From assembly GCA_037042185.1 (NCBI GenBank), contig JAXQJY010000020.1, positions 761,872 through 825,871 of the forward strand: DNA of 64,000 bases, in the 5' to 3' direction. The number at the start of each line of letters is the position of its first letter. Positions within the stretch are counted from its first letter, which is position 1. Origin of the DNA: Sordariomycetes sp. S80-01Y (Eukaryota > Ascomycota > Sordariomycetes). Below the pieces are notes generated by a model. The model was not told the origin of the DNA. It searched no databases and saw nothing but the letters and a program-made list of their open reading frames with translations. This document shows, one piece after another, positions 36,181 through 47,411 of the stretch. Position numbers and translations under genes: made by a program.

Positions 36181-38030
36181 TTCAATGATCCATTGACAAG
36201 TTGATATTGAATAGTATACACATACGTTATAGTAAATCCGTATATCTTTGAGTATCTCTAGTGTTATATTGAATTTTATCAACAAACGTATTAGCTAGTT
36301 CACGAGTATTTGACTAGTAGAATAAATCAAAAGGTCAAAGTTGGCTCGGTGATGATAGCCCAACTTATCCTCAACACCATTAACTTCGCCATTTGCTAGC
36401 ACGTTGTGCAGGACTAAATCATAAAATTCCTCAAGCACGACATTGTTCTGTCCAGTCAATCTCCCTCGGGACTTCATGAAGTCCATGACCGTATAGCCGA
36501 ACATAGAGGCTCAAGTCAATAGTGCCCGCATTGAGTTATCGTTCCACACAGTGCCGATCAAGAGCTGCTGTTGCATCATACTTTGTGAGACGTTTTGTAT
36601 GTCACAGATCAAGATTGGTAGAAGAGCAGAGAAATCTTATACAATTCGTGGCTTAGGTAGGAAGCTCTTTACGTATAATATAGCGGCGACTCGGCTCAAT
36701 GAATCGGAGGGGTGTTGGCGAGCTCTGTCTGTGTCAGGTACTAGGGCTTGTTGCATATATCTCTACACATGCTGTGCAATCCGCATCTACTACCTTTGGG
36801 CAAAGACTTCTGATTCTTGAGGAGATGATACTGGACTTATGAAAATTCTTCAACAAACCCGTGTGGATTAGTAGGAGGGGCCGAGCTATAGAGGCGTATT
36901 CCACAACCATTACGGTTTATGTAAATAAGGCAAGTCCTCCTATGTCGTTTATATTTGCACCGTAAACTTACATAATTTGCCTATCTGGCCGGGTTTCGCG
37001 GTAAGTTGGGCGAGTCGGCGGGGCAGGAGAGCGTCGGAAGTGGTTGGGAAGACCTCGCTAAAGCTAAGATATGGTCTATTGCCAGAACACATTGCGCCTT
37101 CTATGGTGGCTCTATGTCTCCAGCTTCATATTATATGACTACTGGCAGTAATTACATTATCACTTACGTACTATATTCAGAATCTCACTGCGCTACGGCG
37201 TCCCTTTGTACGACGTTTTCATGTACCCTGTCGTGTATTGGCTACGAAAATAGAGTCTAAGTTCCGCCACCTGTAAGGAGTAACTCTCGGGCCACGCACA
37301 TATGCAAAGCCCCGAGGGAAGCATTTTAAATGACTTTCTGACGTTTGTTGGATGGATGGTGAAGGTCGCGTTTCGGGATATCTAGCTGGCACGAAGTCAA
37401 CGCTACACCGCTAAGCCATGGCTTCTAAGATTGCGATCTTTGATTCACTGGCAAACAACAGACTGCCGTATCAATGCCCTCAAACCCCCTTTGGAATTGA
37501 AGCCAAACCGCGGCAAAGGTCACAAAAATCCTATTGAGGTGAAAGAATCGTCGATAACGTCGAAAGAAAATGAAGGGAATGGGCGATCAAGTTTGCTACA
37601 TTCTTCAGGCATCATCCTTCGCGGCGTCGCTTCGGGGTACTCGGGAGGCTGAAGAACTGTGCCACGCACAACGGCGGCAACAGCATCGTCACACGAAGCT
37701 GAACACGACCCTGGTTGGTGCAAAGTCGCTTATGCAAAGTCGCTTGTGGACTGAAATAGCCCCCGATGCGAAGTGGGGAAGCGTTGCTCTTGATTTGGCA
37801 CAAGTGTACGTACAGGGTAGAGAACGTAATATGCAAAGCTCATAACGCCCCTACGGTTGGCTGAAAAAGAGTTAGCTTTTGACTTATCTTTTCTTAAGGT
37901 ATGAACGATGCTTAAAGCCTTTGTCGATGCTCGCTTGAGTGACCCTCCAATATAATGGTGAATCAATGCATATATACTTTGTAGCTTTATCTTCCGCTAG
38001 AAAGGGCGCTACACGCACCATGCGACCGTA
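36181..38030. other. Gene-poor, decaying stretch
   Basis: 1.85 kb with only short frames on both strands and no recognised domain. It leads into the broken acyltransferase gene. Confidence 0.45.
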
Positions 38031-39400
38031 TCTTATAAATCGTTCACTTCAAGGTTCCCCAATAAACTCATCTTCGGACCCTTCAGCCAGCCATGGACAA
38101 ACCCATTCTTGTAAAACGATTCATATAACAGACACTGAACCGCGCCTCCCCATCCAGCTCCAGGGCTGTACGCACACTTGCGGCGCCAGCGTTTGGACGG
38201 CAAAGGCCACGTTTTGCACCTCGACACCGCCGTACGACTTTAGTACCACATGCTCCATGAAACCTACATGGCTCAAGTTCGGCTCCGTACTAGGTGGCGC
38301 CGTCGCTAGAAAGGATATCGCCTGCTCGACAGAAGGCGCCCATGCGAACTTGAGATCACTTTGCGGTCCCAACGGCTGCGCGTAGAGATCTTGAAACTTA
38401 GCCGCCATCGTATCTCACGACTCTGTCGGTTTGGCGATGACAGGCAATGCTACCAGACGAAGCGATGGCGCATGTGCAGGCTCATTGGCTGGTGGCGGAC
38501 ACTGCTTTCGGAGGTCAAAGGCAGCCGGCAATTTGTACCTCGCTGCTCCGTCGGCCTCCGCCTGTTTGAAATAGTACTCTTAGGTTAGTTGGACGACCGA
38601 AACATGCAAAGCTGAGGCGAAACGAATTGAGGAAGAGCCGACGTAATGGGCAGATCAATGGCGGGCGACCCATCGGTGAAAGTCGGCAGCATATAATCAG
38701 CTTTTTTTGAGCCACTTCTCAGTGTGAACATCCTCTGTTGACAGTCATAATACCTCCTCTAGGGCGGGCACTAGATTGGTTACCTCGGTCCCCAGAGCAG
38801 GTTGACAGGACGGTGGGGGCAAGCTCGCTACAAGCTCCATCAAGGCATCCAGCATCATGTGGCCTTGTCCACCCCAACGCCAGTGCGGAGATACGATGAC
38901 AAGTTTACTGCTGTTGGGCACCCAATGACAGGTAGCGTAATCTGATGGGCTAATTTGCACTTGGGGAACAGCTCGTCGACGGATCGAGCGCTGATTTCGA
39001 CGTGAAAAGTGGACGTGACATATTCTGTAAGGGCTGCGTCGTCAGCCGCAGGCAGGGATCACCTATCGTTTCGCGCAGAGTAAGAGCTACGTCCGGATGC
39101 TGGAGGCGCAAAATGCCCCAGGCATCTCGGAGTCGTTGCTCCTGGGTCGCGGCGTTGACCTCGGGCAGGAAGCCAAGCCGGAGCCATCCGAAGGTGGGCC
39201 AGCCAATGCACTCGGTCTAAGGGAGATCCTGCCGCTGGAATTGTTTGCAAAAGTAACCCATGGCAGTCAAGAGGCCGTCGCCAACATCTGCCTTCGTCGG
39301 TCCACGACATCGCTTCAATCTCATGCGGTTCAGTGGCTATCGCGCTATGAGACCCGAAATGATCCAACGATTCTACGTAGCTGTCGTTCACGGGGCCTTA
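38031..39400 (-). pseudogene. Broken condensation-domain-like acyltransferase gene
   Basis: On the minus strand, blocks of a fungal condensation-type (alcohol acetyltransferase-like) protein follow in order but in several frames. They are GRCWRRPLDCHG near 39290, then, after a TAG, GFLPEVNAATQEQRLRDAW with LRLQHPDVALTLRE. Next comes a frame change to STFHVEISARSVDELF and LVIVSPHWRWGGQGHMMLD (the active-site His region, which reads HWRW rather than the usual HxxxD). It continues with LPAAFDLRKQCPPPANEPAH and ends with YESFYKNGFVHGWLKG. Stops and shifts separate nearly every block, so it cannot make a full protein. Relatives are acyltransferases in secondary-metabolite clusters. The call rests on remembered family phrases and block order. 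Confidence 0.65.
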
Positions 39401-40753
39401 TCTTTCTGAAAAGCCCGAGGCCTAGTATCGTCAGCGAAACAACAACACCAACTTTTCAAATGACAGCTTGCGTGGCATACAATTCTAAATGCCGCACATA
39501 CCATAATCCATCTAGCGCTGCGTCTTCTCAACGCAAAGTCCTGGCGGACATGCAGCAGAGGTGACTGCAGGAAGCAAAAGGTTAGGTCTTACGTAGTATG
39601 AAGATACAGAGAGTTGCATTCGCACACCACATTATGAAGGACGTTCATGTAGTTGGTCAGATTTTGATGTGCCAAAGCGGCGCAAAACCCCACCGGAGAC
39701 CAGAATGGGGCCCCTTTCAGTGACAGCGCCAATCGTCTGTGGGGAAAAGGAGATGAAAGGGTCCGAAAGCTGCAGGTAATAGGGGTAAAGTCGAAATAGG
39801 ATGGGACTTTGAACAGGCACCTGTGGTTGGCTGTGGAGGGTGGACGAGTGCAGGAGTGGCGACTTCAAGCAGTTTTGGTCCAGATCATCCACACGAAAGT
39901 CAAACTTGCCATTGAGCCACGTGGCCTAAAAGCTTCTTCTATCCATGCTGCCCATCGCTTAGGGGCTTTGTCCATGTAAGATACAGCGCGACGCGATGAT
40001 GTTGTTACCCCATCGACCGTGGCAAAGCTTGATCGCCACTACAGATACGGTATGGGGAGTCAAAGACCTACCCCACCGGCGCCACTTGGTCAGCACTAGT
40101 GGAAGTCACAATTTCATATGGGAAGGGATAACTGCTGAATGTCCAATTATATAACGTACATACATGGTGGATATGCCCGCATAAAACGTAAGCCACCTTA
40201 CCGTGATTTAGTATATATCTTTTTTAATTCTATAATTTAAATTTTAAAAATATTATAAGTATATAGTCTTTATATTTATAACCTAATATATAATAAGTAT
40301 TAAACTAACCCTTATAGGTACCTACCCTATAATTAGAATAAGTCTAAATATTATACTAAGTAATCATTATAGTTAAGTACTAAAGATAGAGAATTATCTA
40401 ATAGCTAACCGTTAATGATTATATTCATAGCTAAAATAGAAAATGGTGGCCCGGTGGTTCTATATAGCTATAAGGGATATCCTAGGGTAAGATACTAAAG
40501 AATTATTTTATCCTAGGACGATATTGGTTAAAATAAAATTATGGGGTATGTGCCACCTGAAGACGCGGGACGTGTCGTAACACGAACCTCGCTGACCGGG
40601 CAAGGGTGCGGAAATACCGCGGCGAAAATCGAGTGGGGTTACAGTTCCATCAAACTCAGCTCGGACAAAGCAAGCATCGGAAGGCCTCTGTTGATTTCCA
40701 ACTATAACTAGCCATTTGACCCGCTAGGAGAGGACCGCTGCTTCACTACCATC
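39401..40753. other. Decayed sequence with an AT-rich block
   Basis: No gene seen. 40200-40540 is strongly AT-rich and, between about 40331 and 40480, matches the 3' half of the dispersed LTR-like repeat (shared core ATAGTTAAGTACTAAAG against CAGTTAAGTGCTGAAG). The promoter of the membrane-protein gene lies at the right end. Confidence 0.5.
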
Positions 40754-42003
40754 ATGGGTATCCTCTTTTCTCGCCCCGGCTTGGATGAATCGACTCTCCT
40801 CGCGGGAGCATTCACCGTTGGAGACCCTTCTTCTGCCCAGAGCTCATCTATTAAGCCATACCTGGGTGTCAATACTGGAGTCTACCGTGATAAGTCGCCA
40901 AACGACCTTCCGCCGATACCTCTCGAGTGGATGGTGTCGCCCAGGGATATTGACGGCGCAACATGTCCAAATGGGTCGAACATACTGGCTTGGTTCGCTG
41001 TAACTGAGGGGGTCATCACGGCTCTGACCCTGATTGTGGCGCATAGATCATTCATCCACCGTTTGTCCTGTCAGTTTCTCGGAAAGCGAAGACAAAGCTC
41101 GGTCTGGATAGCATGGACGATTCCATTTATCTTGCAGCTCGTTGCCAATGCAACAATTGCTGGTGTGGTGGGCAATACGCCTGGATACGAACACCTGAAC
41201 AAGCTTCATATCTTCACGACATACATAAGTCGACCGCGCTTCTACTTCGTCGCTTTAGCATTTCTTCGCGCTCTTGTCTCCGTCAAACGCCCGAAAGAGC
41301 TGGACAAGACAACCATCATCAAGCGTAGTCGCGATAATAGGGTCGAGTTTCCCTACACCGACGCCTGGATTACAACTGCTCTCTCCGAGCTGCTGCTTCT
41401 AATCATTGGCTCCATCTTCACAGGGGTCACTTGGGGCCGCATGCCTTCTGGGAGCAAGACGCATGACTACATCCAAGACCATGTCGGCTATGTCTCAGGC
41501 GCTCCAGGTATGATGGTCTTGTGCATGTTCGTCTTCATCCCCGTCTTCAAGCGGTACGGAGATACATTCCCAGTGCAAGGGCGCTACGGCGAATCGGCTT
41601 TCCGCGCGCAGGGCCGCAGATATGCCCCGGGACGTCGCTGGGGTGCCGTGGTGAACAGATCGGGCGAGGCGAGGATTGCTGTTAAGTTGGACCAGAAGAA
41701 GAAGAACACCGTTGTAAAAAGGGCGGTTAGCTCCGTCATAGGAGGCGTGTTCTTGGGGTTTGTCTGTTTGATTCAGTGGTCGTATTGGACTCGGTTTTTG
41801 GAGTTGCCTGGTGTTCTGTGAGTACCCAGTGGCATCATTTGCTTGACGATTGCCAACTTGCGCAGGTTTTGTCCGCCCAAACTCGTACAGAGTGGAGTCA
41901 TATGGGCTTTATTTACTATTTGCGGTAAGACCATGTTTTTATATGGCTTTGAGCCCCAACAGCTAACGATGCTTTAGGTCTTCTTGCTGGAGCTGCTTCA
42001 TGA
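40754..42003 (+). CDS. Multi-pass membrane protein, family unrecognised
   Basis: Preferred model has three exons: 40754-41817, 41866-41924, 41978-42003, giving 382 residues, with strong GTGAGT..GCAG and GTAAGA..TTAG borders. At least five hydrophobic segments are visible: about residues 78-95 (ILAWFAVTEGVITALTLIVA), 115-135, 210-228, 249-265 and 325-345. Positively charged loops separate them. I do not recognise the family; similar proteins are common but uncharacterised in filamentous fungi. An alternative donor at 41811 (GTGTTC) puts exons 2 and 3 in another open frame and continues to a TAG at 42161-42163, giving 433 residues with a charged tail. The exon 1 frame is not in doubt; the C-terminus is. 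Confidence 0.7.
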
Positions 42004-42163
42004 TACTACAGACCCCTCCAAGCTAGACGTTGATTTCGTGGGTTTTCTCCGAGGGATTGTCAAACCTCACTTTTCGACACTGCGGCCGGCCATTATAGAT
42101 CCAAAGGTGCTTGGGACTTCAGAGAGGCCAACAAACAAGGATAACACAGGAGATACCAAGTAG

Positions 42164-44940
42164 AATAGTATATGGCAGAATGAAAATAGCAATCTCCGCC
42201 CCTTCATAGACGTCGATTTATATACGCCATGTGGCTTATGGAGGGGCTCCCTTTCATTGATACCAACAAAGCCTCTCCAGGTGAATTTATACCGAGGTTA
42301 TATTATACTGAGGTGTTAGGGTTGGGGTTTATCTATTACAAAGGTGATTAAGTCCCCATTATCGTATATGTGATTGAGTCCCACTCCTATTAAACATTAA
42401 AACCCCCCAGTCTTGACGCAGATTCTAGATATTGCGCCAGAATTCGCACTGCGTCTGCATCTATCTTATTTCGTTTAAGAACGCGCGGCTGATAGAATGG
42501 TCTATGGCTATCGCCACCTCGTCTGCACCAGGGAGAGCCTCCATGCGATCGTGAAATAGGATGGCGTTATACCTCTCGTGCAGAGCGCTATGTATCCCAA
42601 ACCCTTTATAAACTCCCATAGGACCGCGAAGCTGGTCTAAGGGGAGGTCTGCACGGACCGATTGACGAATACCGCATCGCTGAGATGTCCGAGAATCGTG
42701 CGACGATCGTCCGGTAACAGTAGAGACCCCGTTCCTGCAGGCTTACGAGGTGACGGCGGAGGTGTGATGGGAGACGATGGGTGTGACGTTCGGGCCTGGT
42801 CTAACTACAGGGTAGGTAGATCAGAGGGTCGGTTTGTTGTTCGTAGTACGTTGGGTCATAAGTGCGAGACTGGGTAGTCGTCACAGTTAAGTGCTGAAGT
42901 TATAGAACTAGAGGTAACTAAGCGTTAATAATTATATTAATAGCTAAGTTATATTTAATGAATGTAAGTGACTCGTGAGTTCTATATACTAGTTGAGTGT
43001 GTGTCAGGACCTGGGTTGTTGAAGAGAGTGAGGAGGTGTGACTAGATGGACACTCGCGGCTAGGTTGCCGCGCTGTAGCAGGATAATAGCTAGGGTGCGA
43101 CTGGTGACTGTATTAATCTCTGCAGGTTCTATGATCACTGGGCCCGTGGGCAGCCTTCTTATACAGGGCCACACGTGACTCTGCCGTGGGGTCGCAGGAG
43201 GATCGCTGCTAGGACCCTGCGAAGTTCCTGACACTTGCCTAGACCCTAGATTGGGATATGGGTGCTTCCCGGATATTCCTTGCTAGTTTTATGTACCCTA
43301 AGAAGCCAGGCATTAGACTAATTTAATCCTATACCACGATATTAATATTAAGTAGCGGTAGTTATATATATATATTATTGTAGCGCTATGCCCTTGGCGG
43401 GATAGGGACCCTAGCTATTGTATTGTGGATGCTGTGAATTGGATTAACCCCAAAGCTAATATATCGCCGTCTCGCTGCCTCTAACTAGGGCATAAAGCCG
43501 TTAGATGACTATAGTGGAAATTACCGCGAACGGTCTTTGCCTCGTCATGCTCCTAGACTTGTGTAGTTATGGGTTATTTCGCTCCGCATGGCTTATAGAG
43601 GTCTGCCAGTTTCTAGATTAGATTTTTAGTCATGAGTGGAATAGTAGTTAGTTATGGTAGATATCTATAAGGAATTTTCTCACCCCGCTTCTATATATAT
43701 AGCCCCTAAAGAGGACCCCTGCCTAGGGTAACGCGATGTAGCTACGCGGGCCGTGGAGGTCTATATCTAGTCCCCACACAGTATGCACTCCGTAAGATAA
43801 GCCTTCATAGATATCCCCGACGTGGGAGCCAAGATATCTTTATTGCCTAGACATTACTCGAAAGCTCCTTTGGCGGGATTATTACTAGCACGTCGATACG
43901 TTCTAGGATCCACTTGAGGCTGTCTGGATGTATGTCGGCGGGTCGAGATACACTATATCGTAGTTCCTATGTAGATGTATCTAACTACTGTAGATCACCG
44001 TATAGACCTGCTGCGCCGAGTTCTGGCATGTAATAGTGCCACGGATTTGCTGTTTCATGCTGATCTAGGTGGCTAGCGGCAGCCCCATGCGCGCGTCTCG
44101 ACGAGCGACATGTGCAGGAACTCTTATAGATCTCGGAGTGGATATGGAGGCATGATTCCGAGTTTGGTGTTTTTGCCGAACCGGAATAGATAACTAGCTA
44201 GACCGCGATGGAGATATTATATAGAGATGTATTGTGTTGGGGATGCGGGGCGACGGAAGTACCAATAACATTGACGTTTGATATAGAAGAGAGTAAACCA
44301 GGCTACGACCAATAACCGCTACTAGAATAGTAAGTAAAGCCATAATAGTTTGGGAGCCTGGGATACTGCCCGGCGAATAGTCAATGTGACTTTTTATGTA
44401 ACGTTTTGCCCGAAGGCGGCTGTGGTGGCAGCAACGCGTATATACAGAAAATTGGCTGATAGGAATTTTGAAAGAAAACGAAGGTTTCATTCTTGTTTAA
44501 ATATGACAGCAGACGTAGCCTTTTGTACATAAGCTTAAGCCTAACTGAGCTACCCTAGGGCTTATATTCTGGGCACCCCATGCCGAAATCCCGTCACAGT
44601 ACATATAACTATTGGCTGACCTTATGTTGTTAGCCGCCTTTAGCGAGAATACGTATATGTTCCTAACCTAGAGGATCGTCCAGCATAAGCGTTTCCCTAT
44701 CCAGCCCCGCCGTCAGCCGTCTATTCTGTGCCCACTATTAGATGTTGGCAAAGCTACAACACGTGTAATATAACTTCAGCCATAACCTTCATACTAGAAG
44801 CGGGTGACATGCGCACAAATGTCGTGGGCGTTATATCGCTGCATGTAAAGACAGTACTCTAAGTATTTAATGCCTAGTAGCCCTTCCTTTCTTCATGTCG
44901 ACTTTCCCGCGTATTCTCCCAGTGCGTACCTCACCAGCTG
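42164..44940. other. Repeat-rich, gene-free region
   Basis: 2.8 kb without a usable open frame. AT-rich words (TATATA, CTAGG, TTAATA) alternate with GC-richer remnants, the usual look of RIP-degraded transposon debris. It includes the dispersed repeat copy at 42782. An inverted TTTGTGCG motif is at 44812-44819. Confidence 0.55.
42782..43005 (+). repeat. Dispersed LTR-like repeat, least mutated copy
   Basis: Begins TGTGACGTTCGGGCCTGG and aligns for about 215 bp with the copy at 62476. Almost all differences are C-to-T or G-to-A in the 62476 copy (for example CTACAGGG to CTATAGGG, TACGTTGGG to TATATTAGG). A TG start and short length fit a solo LTR or the end of a transposon. No internal coding region or target-site duplication was identified. 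Confidence 0.7.
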
Positions 44941-45350
44941 CCCATCCTCGAGCCGGGTTGAACGCGGTTTGCTGAGGTCAATGTAGTAGCAGCCCATCCA
45001 GATGTTGCACTTCGGCGGCTCCTAAGCCATACGCAGTCGAACCAGGAGGGTACATCTCGGATTCTTGGGCTCAACCGCAACAAGGGCGAGGTCATCGAGC
45101 TGCGTCTCCGCACTGACGCATACGACGGCTACCGTGACTACAAGACAATCGGCAAGACCCTCTGCCACGAGCTCACGCACAACGTGCACAGCGACCACTG
45201 CCGCAAGTTCTGGGATCTCTGCCGCCAGATCGAGCGCGACGTCGATCGGGCAGACTGGAAGCCAGGCAGCCACACCATCGGCGAGACCTCGGCCTACCAC
45301 AATCCGATCACGACGAGAAGGTTCGGCGGCTCAAGATTAGCCATAAAACT
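44941..45350 (+). pseudogene. Fragment of a WLM-domain metalloprotease gene
   Basis: In the frame of position 45001, about 115 codons read as the WLM (Wss1-like) domain: AEVNVVAAHPDVALRR, then LGLNRNKGEVIELRLRTDAY, then the zinc motif HELTH (45166-45180) followed by NVHSDHCRKFWDLCRQIE and a late YHNP. In functional relatives HExxH plus a downstream His bind zinc, and the enzymes cleave protein-DNA crosslinks or ubiquitin/SUMO conjugates. Here a stop at 44959-44961 cuts the N-terminus, no start is present and the frame runs out at 45430 in unrelated sequence. The complement carries an open frame that is only its shadow. It is a truncated relic, better preserved than its surroundings. Confidence 0.75.
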
Positions 45351-45696
45351 GACCACGTTGGTATTGGTGGACGTTTGCTCTGGCGGTATTCAACACACAG
45401 CTAGGAGCAAATATGGATGTTGCCCCTTTTAGAGACAAATTCAAGATAGGCCCCACCCGGCCCACCGATAGATCCAAGACGACGCTAATCTCCGCATCCC
45501 GTCTTACCGAAGATCCAAACAAATTGCTGAATCGTGCACAAATGCCTCCCCTAGATTTATGGGTTCGATGATACGGAAGCGGCACGGGTTTAGGATCACA
45601 TCGATTCATGCTTCTTCGGCGAGCGAGCCAGCCTCGGCAACAGAGGGCATACAGTCAGAGATTGAAAAACTGCCACATTGACGAAGGAAGAGGCAC

Positions 45697-45757
45697 TTGT
45701 GCGGAGTTTAGCGTTGTCTTGGATCTATCGGTGGATCCGTGAGAGGCATTTGTGCGG
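45697..45757 (+). promoter_or_regulatory. Two copies of the island motif before the DUF4396 gene
   Basis: TTGTGCGG at 45697-45704 and TTTGTGCGG at 45749-45757 lie 299 and 247 bp before the DUF4396 start. The same 8-9 bp word recurs at the other copper genes, so this is a candidate binding site for the copper-fist regulator. Binding is inferred, not shown. Confidence 0.5.
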
Positions 45758-45995
45758 GGTGCCGATCACTCACATAGTGTGGCACGTTTCGTGGAGGCAC
45801 AACCCGCGCAGAGAGGGGCAGAGTGGACGGCGCATCCGCCGTGTTGATCAGGTGTTCCACCGTCCCGATTCAGCTCTTGCCGAATGGATCCGGATTTTGT
45901 CCAACAAAAGAGCGTTTGAGGTCGAACCATCTGAGCGGTTTTCACCTACGTTCCTCCTCTCTACCTAGGGTTACTCTCATTCGACCAGTTTCGTG

Positions 45996-46685
45996 ATGAT
46001 GGTAGTGTCTCGGCTTGGCCACCTTCACGCAAGGCTGGCAACTCGAGTGCTTCAGCCCGTAAGCGCTTCCGTGGGCGTTTTCGGGATTGGCCACGGCCGT
46101 CAGCAATTCAGGGCAAGGTCATGCAAAAGCAACCAGCAAGAGCGACTGCTATCGCTAACATCGCCCGGATTCTGGGGCGCGACGCAAACGTGGAAGCGGG
46201 CAGGTGTGAACACATCCCGATGTCTCGTCGGGTGTACACTGGGCGACTTCTCCGCCATGTGGTATCTTCAGGTGTTTCACCCAGAAATTGGCATGGATAG
46301 CATTATGGCCATCTCAAGTTCGTGTCCTCCTCTCCTCACTCACACGGAATCAGGCAATGCGTTTCTTGTGCAGCGCACTGATCTGCTTCTAGTGACCAGC
46401 GGCCTCACGACGTCCCTATTACTGGAGACCGTCCTTTTGAAGTTCGGCCGCGACCGCCTGCCCTGGGTGGCGGCTGCGCGGACCGCGGCCGGCATGAGCA
46501 TGATTTCCATGATCACCATGGAGCTCGCCGAGAATGCTGTCGACTTCCACCTGACAGGCGGTGTGGTGCAACTGGAATCCCCTGTGTTCTGGATCGCCGC
46601 TGTGGTCTCCATGGCGGCGGGCTTCCTGGCCCCACTGCCGTACAACTACCTTCGGCTGCGCAAGTATGGCCGGTCTTGTCATTGA
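45996..46685 (+). CDS. DUF4396 membrane protein
   Basis: Two exons, 45996-46317 and 46393-46685, giving 204 residues. The first 50-60 residues are rich in Arg, Ser and hydrophobics with few acids, which could be an organelle-targeting leader. The rest matches the DUF4396 pattern: WKRAGVNTSRCLVGCTLGDF, then SGLTTSLLLETVLL, ARTAAGMSMISMITMELAEN and SMAAGFLAPLPYNYLRLRKYG. About four membrane helices are evident. The family is best known from bacteria, where its role is unknown. The 75-bp intron contains no stop and keeps frame, so an unspliced form with 25 extra residues is possible; homology favours removal. Its position beside a copper ATPase and under the shared motif suggests a metal-related job, which is inference. 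Confidence 0.8.
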   Translation: MMVVSRLGHLHARLATRVLQPVSASVGVFGIGHGRQQFRARSCKSNQQERLLSLTSPGFWGATQTWKRAGVNTSRCLVGCTLGDFSAMWYLQVFHPEIGMDSIMAISSSCPPLLTHTESGNAFLVQRTDLLLVTSGLTTSLLLETVLLKFGRDRLPWVAAARTAAGMSMISMITMELAENAVDFHLTGGVVQLESPVFWIAAVVSMAAGFLAPLPYNYLRLRKYGRSCH

Positions 46686-47411
46686 ACACAGAGGAAGGGA
46701 GAGCAGAATTTTTCGAGGCGTATTCGGGGCGTGATCTCGTTGGCTTTGTCGGCCGTCTCAGTTGTCACAGTGATTGTTCGATATATCTTACACAAATTGA
46801 ATTTTCAAAAGTGGGTTCCGAAATTGTGACCCGACTACTTGACGTAAGTGTTGACCCATTGGGAGCCACATTAAAGGGCGAAAAATGACCGGTAGACGAC
46901 GAGGCGAGGCGAGACGAGAGCTAAACTAAACAAAGATCGAGCGAGACGGACAGGTAAGGAAAGAACGCTTGTGCCCGGCCATGTGTGACGTTCGGGACTG
47001 GCCTAGCTACAGGGTAACCACATCAAAAGTGGTTTATATTAAAGTTCACCAGCGGGTCAGTAATCGAGCGGTTATTCGGGTCACAGTCGAATGCAGTAGA
47101 GTGATTTATACGTTAACATCATATTAATAGCTAGGGAGCTAAGTAGTAACTGAGTATGGTGAAGCTGGGCTCCCTATATACTACCTCTAGCCGCGTATGG
47201 TCGCCAGGCGACCAGGTGCCATCAGGAAGGAAGGCAGTCGCCTAACATTCGCACATGAGGTTTATGCGACCGACGGTTGATTGGATGAATAAAATTGGGG
47301 TGCCAGTAGGTCACGTGCCATGCGCATGACGACTCATTCCGACCGCATGTTGGGTCGTAACAACATGATCATCGACCAACACATTCTTGATACGGCCTGC
47401 CCTGTATGCCC
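46686..47411. other. Intergenic region with a dispersed repeat
   Basis: The 3' ends of the DUF4396 and copper-ATPase genes converge here. The region is mostly the repeat copy at 46983-47200. A 70-codon frame at 46676-46888 is probably chance. Confidence 0.5.
46983..47200 (+). repeat. Diverged copy of the dispersed LTR-like repeat
   Basis: Begins TGTGACGTTCGGGACTGG and keeps CTACAGGGTA, GGGTCA.TAA and CATATTAATAGCTAG landmarks in the same order as the 42782 copy, ending near CTATATACTA. Divergence here includes transversions, so it is an older or different subfamily member rather than only RIP-mutated. It lies inside the copper island. Confidence 0.6.

Noticed and set aside
45022-45300. 92-codon minus-strand frame opposite the WLM fragment
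   Set aside because: It is the shadow of the HELTH-containing plus-strand frame.
46340-46682. Minus-strand frames opposite the DUF4396 gene
   Set aside because: Shadows of the recognised plus-strand family.
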